Positions 46,275 to 56,678 of a DNA stretch of 64,000 bases are shown here, piece by piece; the stretch's first letter is position 1, and each line of letters starts with the position of its first letter. A model generated the notes under the pieces. It was not told the origin of the DNA, did not search any database, and was given only the letters and a program-made list of their open reading frames with translations. The translations under genes were made by a program, and so were the position numbers. This DNA comes from Zygnema cylindricum. Taxonomy: Eukaryota; Streptophyta; Zygnematophyceae; Zygnematales; Zygnemataceae. The DNA is taken from assembly GCA_037447655.1 (NCBI GenBank), contig JBBHKE010000595.1, positions 1 to 64,000 of the forward strand. The letters are read 5' to 3'.

Positions 46275-49200
46275 CTATATAAATTTAAGCAGCCATTGAT
46301 ACTAGTGTTGTGTATCGGTTAATTTTCTATCGCGATAACTCCATTAACCAATATTATTGGTTATCGATTCGCAAAGGGACCTGATATATTGCTCTGAGAC
46401 GAATAAATTTGTTATCACCGATACACTAGCACTACATACTATATATTATTATACTGTTTACAGTATATAGCATGTTATGTCACATATCACTATCCAATCT
46501 ATACTTTGTAGAAAATCCTGTACGGACTGTGCAGTACTTACGTATTAAAACGTCCTACCATTGAAAATCAAGTCAGTTGTCGCGATAATTTTTTACCGCA
46601 TGTCGGACCGACATATCGGTAAAATATCACGATGATTTACTTACTGATATATCGGTTATCAAAAAATAGTTCATGATTGTTGTTAAGAGGCTACCGATAC
46701 ACAACACTACTCGAAACGTTACACGACACTATCACATCGGGATACATTAAGGATATTTTGATATGATATACAACACTAGTTTTTTATCTTTTGTTATTAT
46801 TATTGTTTCTGGTTTGTTTCCGTTCCCATTTTTTGTGTGAGTTTTTTGTTTTTTTAGGTTTTTTTGGTGAGAAACTGTTTGTGGGAGAGCAATCAGTCGT
46901 TTGCTATTATTTTTTTGGCTGTTTTTGTTTATTTCTGAACTGTCTATGTAGAGTGTTTTGTGAGTCTCTTCCAATTTTCTTTCTTTTTCTTCAAAATTGA
47001 TGTTTCGTTTTCTTTTGCTTTCTTTCTAGGACACCTTTTTAGTTTTTTCTTATTAGCTCTTTTTAAACTCAACTTTGTTTGACTCTTTTTTGGTGCCTTT
47101 TCCTTGTCATTTTTCAGACATATATGCTTTTGGTATCGGTTGTTATGTTTTGTGGGGATCGGTGGCCGGATTAAAATATGTTTCGAGTTATCTCCAAACT
47201 CACAACGCGAGAGTTTTATTTTTCCATGTCCTCAAATGGACCGGAATTGTACTTAAAAGTACCGCTTTATTAGCACTCTGGGTGAGTTTGAAAAAGGAGC
47301 TATTTTTTCAAAAATAGGGAAAAAAAAAAGGGAAGGATTGTTGTTAAGACATTGCTATTTTTTATTCTGTTGTTATCGTCTTTCTTTTTGGGTTTTGAAT
47401 TGTTAGTGTAATGAAAGTGAACTTCAATCATTCTTGAAGCATGAGTTAGTTTCTGAATCACAGACCCGATATGAAAATATCTGGTTTTTCAAGTTTTTTG
47501 GATTTTTAGGGTTTCAGGTTTTTTAGGTTTTCATCGATTCCAAAGTAGATTTGGGAAAATTTTCACTAATAAGAAAATCTCACAACACTTGAGTAAAAAA
47601 AGAAATTGCACCAATTACAGTCATCACTTTTACCAGTTTGATTTTTTGGCCTTTTGGGTAAAAAGAATTGAAGAAAAAAAATCCCACCCTAATTGTGGTG
47701 ATTGCAATTATCAAATACTTTCTTTTTTGCGTTTTTAATGTGAAAAAAAAAGTGAATCCACACTCCTTGCATTGATTGCGTTGTACTGTGTTTGCTCTTT
47801 ATCTTTTTCTTTTACATACAAAATCCACACTAACTTGTGATGATTGTGGTGTGTGTGTTCAATTTTTTGGCATTTGTGGATAATTGCAGGTGGGAGTGGT
47901 ACCGGTTCTAATCGGTCTTTTATTTGAACTTTTAGTAGTTGTTCCTCTGCGAGTCCCGATCGACGAAAGTCCCGTTTTTCTTCTCTACCAAGATTGGGCT
48001 TTAGGATTGTTGTTTCTTAAAATATGGACACGTCTGGTACGTTGGCAAGTCCTTCCTAAACAAAATCCTAAAAAAAACCGGAAAATAATAGCCTTAAATT
48101 AAACCTTTTGAATATTTGGACGAAAAGAATCTTGATAAGCCTGTCTTTTGTGCTTGTATCCATAATCATTATAAATAATCATTATCAATAATCATTATCA
48201 ACAATATTCATCAATAATCATAGAATAATGTACGATCTTGAGGATGAGGGAGAGAGACAAAGGGAAGGATGAGATTACTTGCGTTTCATTGCAGGAGGTG
48301 ACTGAGTTTTACGTTGTATTTTGGTTCTAAAGAATTGAAGCTATCCGCTATTGACAGTTTCTTTTCACATTAGTGATGTACATCGATTTAAATCGCAGAC
48401 GATATATTGCTTTTTTGGTATATCGTATTATCAAGATACTAAAGGTGTTTGGCACTTCACAGCTAAATGTGTACTGCAAAAAACTTAGTACCGTCGGATA
48501 TTGTACAAAATCTTGAAATGTGAAGGTTCAAATGTGTTTTGCACATTTTCAATGATGGAGATCAGTTGGAGAGGGAGACACTTTACGCCTCTAAGGTGTC
48601 AAGCGTACGCTTTAAGGTTTTAGGGTTAGGCCATAGGATTCTGTATGAACTAGTGAATCACAAAATTTTCAATTTTTTTTTGTACATTGTCATGGACAAG
48701 ATTAGTCTGAAGGGAAGACATCCTAAAGAAGTTATCAAGTGCACCCTTAAGGATTTTATGGTTAGATATTTCCTACCTTCCCTGGAACATCATCTGTTAT
48801 CATCTCCGAATCAAGGAATTAGGACAGACAATCAGACAAAAAAACTTCCCTTCTCGCCTCTCCTCTCCTCTCTTCCATGTCCACCTCATCTTCTTGTGCT
48901 TCCTTAATTTAAACCATTAACGGACAGCTGATGGCAGCTTTTTTAATCTGTAAAAACTGAAATGGAGGATTACAATCAATGTTGTCAATGTCGCGATTAT
49001 TGGCCGTTCAATAGATCGATTATTGTTACTCCCCAAAAAGTTCATATTGATTAGTTGCAAGGCCTATTGGTTGTACATCACTAAGATTTTATATCCATTT
49101 TTATCTGAAAGTTTCTTGATGGTAGTTTAAGTTAAATCGACTAAGGTCTTATTTTGAATCGTTTTCCCAAACTCTCCCAAACTATTTATTATTGCAGTAC

Positions 49201-49759
49201 TTGAGCTTGTATTTGTCAGGTGTCTATTTGCCTTTCTGGTTTTCCTAATCGTTCTTGCCCTGAAAAGTTCTCTCCCTTTTTCTTCTGGTTTTGTCCTTTT
49301 GTCCTTTTGTGTTTCTGCAAACAGGTAATGATGGGACAGGCGAATCTCATAGCAGACGACAGCTGGCGAGCAAAATTGGAGCGTGTAAAAAACGACGGAT
49401 TTGGACGTTTAAACGGTTTATGGGTTTTCCTTGAAATTGTCGCTCCCGTTCTCCGAGATCTCCTGACAGCCCTTTGTGTCCCTTTTGTAATTGCAAAAGG
49501 TATTTTCCCCCTTTTGGGGTTTTCTCTAATTGTAAACTCGGCTGTTTACCGATTCGCTTGGATCGCTTCTTTGGGACTTATTTTCAGTTTTTACGGTTTG
49601 AGAAAACTAAACCGATGGCTTGGAGATCTCCATAATTCGATAAGAGACGACCGGTATTTAGTGGGGAGAAGGTTACATAATTTTAAAGCGCCCAACAAAG
49701 ATAGTCAAAAAGGGAGAGCAGGGAAGAGTGAGGCGAGGAGTCTTCTCCAAGGTCAATAG
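36081..49759 (+). CDS. SUD1: DOA10/MARCH6-type ER ubiquitin ligase (SUD1/CER9-like)
   Basis: DOA10-family E3 ligases sit in the ER/nuclear envelope membrane and ubiquitinate ERAD substrates; plant SUD1/CER9 affects HMG-CoA reductase and cuticle lipids. Ten exons join in frame: 36081-36731, 37776-38492, 41096-41832, 42031-42262, 42658-42869, 43475-43924, 45140-45297, 47118-47281, 47890-48036 and 49325-49759, giving about 1300 residues (SUD1 is ~1100). A RING-CH domain (C4HC3) runs from VCRIC (~172) through HQECLLQWL and HCEVCKHPF. Then come many hydrophobic segments, [10 protein letters not shown], the TEB4-like block [16 protein letters not shown] to [20 protein letters not shown], and the tail [17 protein letters not shown]. 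Oddities: a Gly/Asn repeat before the RING, poly-Gly (~38264) and poly-Pro (~43748) linkers, and introns carrying a C-rich array, TIR elements and exon-boundary copies. Start: first ATG after a purine leader. Confidence 0.95.
36268..36585 (+). repeat. GGAAACGGAAAT hexamer repeat coding Gly-Asn
   Basis: Two blocks of GGAAAC/GGAGAC units in DOA10 exon 1 (36268-36410 and 36490-36585) encode alternating Gly-Asn/Asp. A 15-bp GAGCCCGGTGGAGCC-type duplication lies between them. This is a low-complexity linker in front of the RING. Confidence 0.85.
37172..37300. repeat. ~32-bp tandem repeat in DOA10 intron 1
   Basis: Four units of the TTTTTAAAGGGTGTTAGTTTTC type at decreasing identity. Confidence 0.7.
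37512..37700 (+). repeat. Two decayed copies of the DOA10 exon 2 acceptor region
   Basis: The true junction reads ACGTCTGCAGGTTTGCAAGC (37767-37786) followed by ACCCGTTCTCC. ACGACTGCAAGTTTTTCAGC (from 37519) and ATAACTGCAAGTTTGCAAGC (from 37651) precede it, each with a similar pyrimidine tract and a shared downstream ACAAGA(C/T)CCTG. Both decoys have an inserted A (GCAAG for GCAG). Confidence 0.75.
38505..40838. repeat. 2.3-kb C-rich satellite, 12-bp unit CCCTTCCCCCCT
   Basis: DOA10 intron 2 begins with assorted CCCT/CCTT repeats (38505-38790), passes through TTCTCCCCTCCC and TGCCCCCCTCCC variants, and from 39020 is an almost uniform 12-mer for about 1.8 kb. One-base C insertions near 39240, 39795, 40035 and 40155 shift the frame. 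The complementary strand is GGGAAGGGGGGA, with strong G-quadruplex potential; the C strand can form i-motifs. The 770- to 1000-residue Pro-Phe or Gly-Arg ORFs here are artefacts: only their first ~215 codons overlap real exon 2. Confidence 0.97.
42357..42455 (+). repeat. Decayed copies of the DOA10 exon 4 3' end inside intron 4
   Basis: TTACAAGTTAGTGT at 42357-42370 equals exon 42227-42240. TCTCTCCGCCACTGGCTGGT plus GGGGATCTTGTATAT (42413-42448) corresponds to exon TCTCTCCTCCATTGGCTGGT plus GGGAATTCTGTATAT (42191-42225). Two overlapping partial duplications are the simplest explanation. Confidence 0.75.
44316..44432. repeat. 62-bp tandem duplication in DOA10 intron 6
   Basis: CATGTTCATATT(A/G)(C/A)TACTTCC plus TTTCTTATATAGCTTCTTGG recurs at a 62-bp offset with few differences. 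Confidence 0.85.
44670..45094. mobile_element. Non-autonomous hAT element with perfect 8-bp target duplication
   Basis: The left end TAGTGTTTTGTATTGGT and the inverted right end TAGTGGTGTATCGGGT are imperfect terminal repeats. ATATTTTA occurs immediately on both sides (44662-44669 and 45095-45102), an exact 8-bp target duplication as made by hAT transposases. The interior is rich in ATCGGTTATCG-type words. It lies in DOA10 intron 6 and codes for nothing. Confidence 0.88.
46216..46299. repeat. 84-bp perfect palindrome with (TA)n centre
   Basis: Two 42-nt arms (outer part TCAATGGCTGCTTAAATTTA, then TATAGCGAT and TA repeats) are exact reverse complements with no spacer. It lies in DOA10 intron 7 and ends 4 bp before a hAT element. 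It can extrude as a cruciform or form a long RNA hairpin in the pre-mRNA. Confidence 0.95.
46303..46709. mobile_element. Non-autonomous hAT-like element with 17-bp perfect TIRs
   Basis: TAGTGTTGTGTATCGGT at 46303-46319 and its exact complement at 46693-46709. The interior shares the ATCGCGATAA and CCGATA words of the 44670 element. The flanking 8-mers ATTGATAC and CTCGAAAC match at only five of eight positions, so the target duplication is decayed or altered by the adjacent palindrome. Confidence 0.82.
48371..49083. mobile_element. TIR element (hAT-like), 713 bp
   Basis: TAGTGATGTACA at 48371-48382 and its exact complement at 49072-49083 delimit a segment in DOA10 intron 9. The TAGTG start matches the other hAT ends here. 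The flanks show no 8-bp duplication. It contains a 122-codon ORF (48539-48907) with no recognised domain. Confidence 0.6.
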
Positions 49760-52280
49760 GTTTGAGGAAAGGTGAAAATTGTGGGAATAGGAAAAGTGAG
49801 GAAAGAAGGTGAAAGGCGGAAAAAGGAAAATGAAAAGACGAGGAAAAAGATGGCAAAAAAAGAGTGTTAAAGAAGGAGAAAAATGGAAGAAAAAGGAAAA
49901 GGGTGGAAAAAGAGAAAGTGGGGAAAATGGAGTATAGTTTTTGTGCCTTCAATTTGGTAATTTGGAGGCTTTTGGAGGTTCACTATTTTAGGGAAAAAGA
50001 AGCAAAAAAAATAAAAAGAAAAATAGATGTATATTGATGACGTAAAAAAAATCGATGTTTTTTGAGAGAGTTCGTAGTTCGCAAAAAGCGTTCTAGTGTT
50101 TTTTTTTCTTTTTTCTTTTTGAGTTTTTACAGCTTTACCAGCCATGATGAGCAAAAGAAAGAATGTTCTTTTCTTTAAAAAAAAAAAAAAAAAAAAAAAG
50201 GCTTTTAGGTTTGTAACATTGTGTTCCGAATAATTACAACTTTTTTTCTCTCTTTAGTTTGAGATATAGAAGTGGAATGGCACTTTTATTTTTTCTTTCT
50301 TTTCTTTCCTTTTTTTCTCCTTTTGTAGATATGTTTATGTTATTTTTCTCTTTTCCAGGTGAAGGCTCACTTTTTTTGTACTGATTTGAAGGTTCTGTTC
50401 ACAGAATTTGATAGAGAAGTCAAAGACGACAATGTTTGGGTAGGAGGGAGAGAGGGAGGGAGAGAGAGGAAGTCTGTTTCTGAACACCTGTCTTTGATTG
50501 TAATCTGAATTAATTCTTTGGATACTTTTGTATTGTTGGAAAAGAGTACCAAAAAACAAAATACGAAAAAAGAAAAGAGTCGGGAAACTGTTTTTGCTGT
50601 TGAAATATTTGTATTTGTTTCCATTCACAAATTTTGGAATTCCGGTTCCGGTTTTGCTTTTCGGCTTTCATTTTTTTAGGATTTTTCCATTTCTCGGCTT
50701 CCCAATTTTTTGTATTGCTTTTAGCCTTTAGGATTTGTATAAGAGTTGAAAAAATGGAACAAATGTTAGAAAATATGTTTTTGTTTTTGGGTTTATACTT
50801 TCAATTTACTTTCGATATGAAATGTGATTCTTCCATCTTAACATACGGCTACGTTAGAAACTGACAGTGACTGTTTTCACACACACTTCTTAGCACATGG
50901 GATCTTTTGTTTTGTAATTTATTGATTGGTTGCTTGTAAAGAAGTCAAGTTTTGGATTTTCTTTCTCGATGGCACAAAATACGTGCTTGTACTCATAATA
51001 AATGTATACCGTATACAATTTGGAAGAACAAACATGTTGTGGTACCACTCCCTTTGAGCTGAAAGACACATTGTTCGTATTGCTATTTTTAGACATTGGA
51101 GTAGACACTCGAAGTTCTAGGAATGTCAACAATTTTAGTGCTATTTTGGTTCATGGGTGTTCAAAGTTTTAACAACATCCAACTTAGTAGCCAAATGATC
51201 GCACCACATCTAAGCAACGAACATAAATGAATATATCGTCGCATTAGCATTGGAAATAAAATGTTGTCAATAATTGGACATACGACTATCGAAAAATCTG
51301 TATGATCTTGGTGAAGCATCACTTGGATTTTTGATGGTGTACACCGGGCAACATTTGTGCGTAAACGATGTGAACCTCTTGGAAGGGTAGAGTGAATTGA
51401 TACATCGAGCCGTTGATCACTATTGTCGATCTTCAGCTAATATGGCGATACATCGTTTGCAACCACCCCATTGATTCGGATGGGCGCAAGAAGTGGTCAT
51501 CGCAAAATTCGACCCCAAAATGACCACTTTTGGACAGTTTCGGCCCTTAGAGAGTAAGATTCCATTAGAGGAAAAGAGGGGTTGTTTACTCCACGCCGTA
51601 CATTTTCGTACAAATTCGTTCAATTTTTTTTTTTTTTTGTCAGACGAAACATGTTAACTGGATAGGATGCTCCAATATTTTAGGCGTAAATCGTGATCGT
51701 TGGATGTTTCACTTTTTGAAGCCCGCGAAGCAATCGCTCAAATCATCCAGTGTGAGGAAACTTTCCTCGCGAGCAGAGTAACTTCACATTGATCAAGTAC
51801 CATTGTTACACATGAAAACAACAAAAAAACACCCACCTCGAACATGCGATGAAAAGCCTTCACATCGTACGGGCCATGTGCCTCATGCCATGCTGGACGC
51901 AGGTCAACAGAAAGTATCCTCGCACGCTCCTTCTAACATCCACTAACGTTCAAAGCTTGTCGCTTCTTTTTGCCATTCCGTTTGGAAATTTTTATTTCCA
52001 TTTTCAAAAATTAAAATTTGGCCTCAAACTTTAGTATGAATCATTAGCTACTGTACCTCCGCTGGTACAGTTATTACGTTCAGATTTTACGTTTGAAGAA
52101 TATTTTTAGATTTTTAGAATGTAAACATTAACCTACGTGGCACCAATCATAATTGAGAGAGGTTGTTTCCTAGCCCAACAAAATGGAACTGGTAGCCTGT
52201 CAGTAAACCTTTCCAATAGATGTGTCCGTACGTTTATTGGGACCGCCTAATGGAAAGGAGGCTTGAGGGAGCGGAAACGT
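49760..52280. other. Intergenic region after DOA10
   Basis: A-rich and T-rich sequence, including an A21 run near 50180. No gene recognised. The ORF at 51420-51623 (-) has mixed composition with several Cys but no known domain and no conserved neighbour. From 52281 the duplicated LRR-gene unit begins. Confidence 0.55.
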
Positions 52281-53898
52281 TAGGGTGCGTCTCCAAGTTT
52301 TTGAAACTTAGCGAACTTACTTTGTTTCTCAGAGCAGATCCAGCGGACCCGGATTTCAAGTGTCCCTATGTGTAACAACAACATTGTTACCTAACCGTGT
52401 GATGATTCTACACGTCGACAATGCTCATGACGGCTGTCACGGTCTACAATCTGTGATGATGCACGATGTTTTTTGAAACTGCTTGTGACGTCGTATGTCT
52501 TTCCGTGACATTGTAGACGTACTGCCTTCCAGCCCGCGCCGTTTCACGGATGAAGAAGACTCTCTTAGCCTTTGCGTGTCTTGTCTGATCAACGTGAAGC
52601 TGGCATCAGAATCTTGACACCCGTGCAAAAAAAAATCCGTATCGCACGAAAACGGACAAAACAAAACAAATTGTGTACCTTTTTTCTTTGCAATGAACGC
52701 AGCGGACAAAACATAACAAATAGTGTACCTTTCGCCGTCGCTTGAATTCGTTTGAAATTTTTGGGAATTTTTTTACACGTACGAAAAAATGTTTCTATTT
52801 GTTTTTTCGAAAATAATTGTTTTAAAACACATCGCCCCTTTGTTTTACAGAAAAGTTTGAAGTTGGCGTTTTTGGGCATGGCCGTGGGTCGAAGAACACA
52901 AGACGACAACATGTAGTACATCCTAAATTCGATGATGATGCAAAATAAACTTCTACTTTTTTCTATATTTTTGTACGGTTGAAACTTACGCGGTACGGCG
53001 CTAAGTCTTAGAGGAAAACGACAGAAAAAAAACCTTACTTTGGCACATGGAGACGCACCCTTAGTCTCTTTGACTTTTTTCAAGCAAATTGAACACATGC
53101 GGTTAGGAATATCTTTCTTTTGAATCCTTTCTTGACGGCACCGTACGGATCTAAGTGGACAAAGGTTGCCACCTGGCTTTCGGTTTAGAATTTCTTTGTC
53201 AGTGTGACATGGCAACCATGAAGCCCATGGCGCCCACCTTGGTGGTCGGGACAGTGATGATGTTGGTGTGCCATGTGGCACTCGTAATGAGATTACAAGG
53301 GAGTCATGTCGGAACTAGACAATGCGTTTTTCCCCTCCTTTGACCTTCCTTTTCTCTCTTCTATCGTGCAGTCCATGTCTTTACACGTGCAAAACATATA
53401 TTTAGTTCGCTCCTCTGCCGCTTCTCTGCCGATCGTGCTGCTGCAGAGTCGGCTATGGAGGCGGTGAAGGCGGGTGGTGAAGGTGGCCGTCGGGAACAGG
53501 GAGAAATTTCTTGAAATCATATGTGGTGGATGGTATTTCTCCTGCGATGATTCCCGTCACGTGTATAGGATGCGAGTGATTATCGATGCGTGCAATCTCT
53601 GTCATGATTCCCAACTGAATTGCATACGGAATTCGCACTGAATTTCGCACTGAATTCTGATTCATTGGATGTGTGCAACCTCTGCCATAATGCGCGCTTG
53701 AGTTCGATGAGACACGATGGTCGAGGAGGGGAGAGAAGGATGAAAGGATTTCGTTGAAAGTCCTTTGCGAGGCAGGTGCAGAAATTTACCCGACTTCAGA
53801 CTAGAAGGGAGCATTGCGGCGGAGATAGGCAACCTCACACGATTGCAAGACTTGTGAGTGGACGAAGGAATAGGGGATGCATTTGATGTAAGAAAATC
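52281..53898 (+). repeat. Segmental duplication, copy A
   Basis: It begins TAGGGTGCGTCTCCAAG and ends GATGCATTTGATGTAAGAAAA, and aligns along its length with 54141-56678 apart from small indels and the hAT insertion in copy B. It carries the upstream region and first three exons of an LRR gene, here broken. Confidence 0.9.
53209..53853 (+). pseudogene. Broken LRR-protein gene, copy A
   Basis: Homologous to the copy B gene. The first exon encodes a hydrophobic signal-like start (MATMKPMAPTLVVGTVMMLV...). Its donor region reads ATGCG where copy B has GTACG, and its frame is shifted after HVALV. Exon 2 (from 53447) reaches a stop after SAMEAVKAG because of indels, and its donor is GC where copy B has GT. 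The LRR exon 53782-53853 (72 nt; [19 protein letters not shown]) is still intact with AG and GT borders. The mix of one good LRR module and several lesions upstream indicates a pseudogene formed after tandem duplication. Confidence 0.85.
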
Positions 53899-54140
53899 AG
53901 GTTAGTTTGACATATAATTTCATTAATCGCCGTTTTTGTAGACTTCACTACTTTTAGGAAGTTTTGTAGTCGTCTACATTTTGTTTCGTAGGCTGTTGCA
54001 CATTTTCTAGACGTCTACAACTATCACATAATGTAGGCGCAAGTAATGATTGACATAGGAAACCACTTTGAAAAGTACACCGTAAAATCTGCCCTAAAAT
54101 CCAAAGTATCATTCTAAAGTTTTGGTGAGGCACACACCCT

Positions 54141-56678
54141 TAGGGTGTGTCCCCATGTACTTGAAACTTAACGAACTTACTTTGTTTTTCTGGGCAATTC
54201 CGGCGGACAGGATTTCAGGTGTCCGTATGTGTATCAACAAAATTGCTAGTGTTGGGTATCGAGGACCATTTGCCGATATTCGATATATATCGAATTTCAG
54301 GTACCCGATAATCGATATATCGCTTCGATATATCGAAAATCAAAATATTGCGATATATCGCCAATATATCGTATCGTCAATATATCGAAGCATTTAAAAA
54401 AAAAATGAAAATTTTCATAGTTCTCCAAGTCACGTGCCTTCGGACACGGTGATCGTAAAATTTTTGCCGAAAAGAAATACGGTTTTTTCCTGAAAGTCAG
54501 CAGAGTGAAGGAGATCTCTGAGGTACATTGACGCGGTACACTTACATAATACGCAAGTACACGTACATAATACGCAAGTACGGATTTCCATACGAAAATG
54601 GTCGGTTCACAAATTTTTAACGATTTTATAGATTTGATCGTCAACTTACATGGAACCACTCAAATCAAAACACGTATGCAAAAACTTGTTTACAGAAGAT
54701 ACGCGATGTAGAAATTTTGCTGTCCGTACTATTACACAGACCTCCTCATGTAACCATACCCCAAATAAGTAATTATATGAATTCCATAATTTGTACTTTT
54801 TTGTTGGTTACATTTTGCGGCGTCTACCTTTAAGTCACGGAACGAAAATCACGTCGTACGTGGCGTATCAGACAATTTGTTTTTTTTCGCTAAAATAACA
54901 TATTATATTAAAAAATATAATATTAAATTTAAAAAATACTATATATCGCGATATATATCGCGATGACTTATGTTGGTCTCGGTACGATATATCGAGGAGT
55001 CTGCTCGATCGATATTCAACATATTGAATATCGAAATCATCGCGATATGAATTTACCCGATACCCAACACTAAAAATTGTTACTGGAGGGTGTGACGATT
55101 GTATACGTTGACAATGCCCGTGACGGATGTCAGCGTCTACAATACGTGGCGATGCACGATATTTTTTGTAACTGCTTTTGACGTCGCATGTCTTTCCGTG
55201 ACATTGTAAACGTACCGCCTTCCAGCATGTGCCGTTTCATGGATGGAGAAGATTCGTTTTGCCTTTGCGTCTCCCGTCCGATCGACGTGAAATGGCATCG
55301 GAATCTTGAGACCCCTCCAAAATAAAATTCGTACAGAACGAAAAAGGACAAAACAAAAAAAAACTGTACTTTTTTTTGTACTGAACGCAAACGGACAAAA
55401 CATAGCGAATCGTGTAATTTTCGCCGTCGCTTTGAAATTTCGCTTGAAATTTTTGAAATATTTTGCCTTGCGCGAATATGTGTTACTATTTGTTTACCGA
55501 AAATAATTTGTTTTAGAACACATACCAAATGTGTTTTAAAGAAAAGTTTGAAGATGACGTTTCTTATCGTGGCAGTTGGTCGAAAAACACAATACGACAA
55601 CATGTAGTACATTCTAAGGTCGATGATGACGCAAAATTCACTTTTTTATTTTTTTTTTATTTTTTTGTACGGTTGAAGCTTGCGCGGTAAGGCGCTAAGC
55701 TTTTGAGGGGGAGAAAACGACAGAACAAAACCGTTACTTTCACACATGGAGATGTACCTTTAGTCTCTTTGACTTTTTCCAAAGTAAATTGAACACACGC
55801 CGTTACGAATATCTCGCTTTTGATTCCTTTCTCGACCGTACCGTACGACTGAAGCCGCTTTCCCACATCTGAAAGAAAAATGAAGACGGATTTCCGCGGA
55901 CCAAACCCTAACGGAACTGAAAAACGGACATAAGAGGACGAAGACTGCCACCTGGCGTTTGGACTAAGACTTTTCCTGTCAGTGTGACGTGGCGAGCTCG
56001 CGGCCCATGGCACCCTCCATGGTCATCGCGACAGTGCTGATGTTGGTGTGCCACGTGGCACTCGTCACGGGAGATTATTATGGAGTCATGCCGAAACCAG
56101 ACAGTACGTTTTCCCCTCCACTGTCCTTTTTATCTTCTCTATCTCTTCTTTTGTGCGGTGCATGTTTTCACACGTGCGAAACGTATCTTTAATTTTCCGC
56201 TCTGCCGCTTCTCTGTCGATCCTGCTGCTGCAGAATCGGCTCTGGAGGCGGTGAAGGCGGCGATTGTGAACAAAGGGAACTTTCCCGAAATCAAATGTGG
56301 GGGAAATAATTTCTACTGCGATGATTCCGGTCGCGTGTATTGGGTGTGAGTGATTATCGATGCGCGCAATCTCTGCTGTCATGATTTCACACTGAATTGC
56401 AAACGGAATTTCGCACTAAATTTCGTACTGAATTCTGATTCATGGGATGTGTGCAAGCTCTGCCATAATGCGCCCTCGAGTTCGATGAGACAAGATGGTC
56501 GGGGAGGGGGGAGAAGGATGAAAGGATTTCGTTTAAATTCCTTTGAGAAGGGGGTGCAGAAATTTAGTCGGCCTAGGACTCCAAGGGAGCATTGCGGCGG
56601 AGATAGGCAACCTCACACGATTGACAGATTTGTGAGTGGACACTGGAATAGGGGATGCATTTGATGTAAGAAAACCGT
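54141..56678 (+). repeat. Segmental duplication, copy B
   Basis: Tandem paralogue of 52281-53898, longer mainly because of the 826-bp hAT element. It contains the intact-looking 5' part of the LRR gene. Confidence 0.9.
54247..55072. mobile_element. Non-autonomous hAT element, 826 bp, with empty site in the paralogue
   Basis: TAGTGTTGGGTATCG (54247-54261) and its exact complement (55058-55072) are 15-bp TIRs. The flanks are AAAATTGC and AAAATTGT, an 8-bp target duplication with one change. Copy A of the duplication reads straight through the corresponding site (ACAACATTGTTACC near 52380), giving a natural empty site. The interior is rich in ATATATCGCGATA palindromic words; no transposase ORF. 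Confidence 0.93.
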
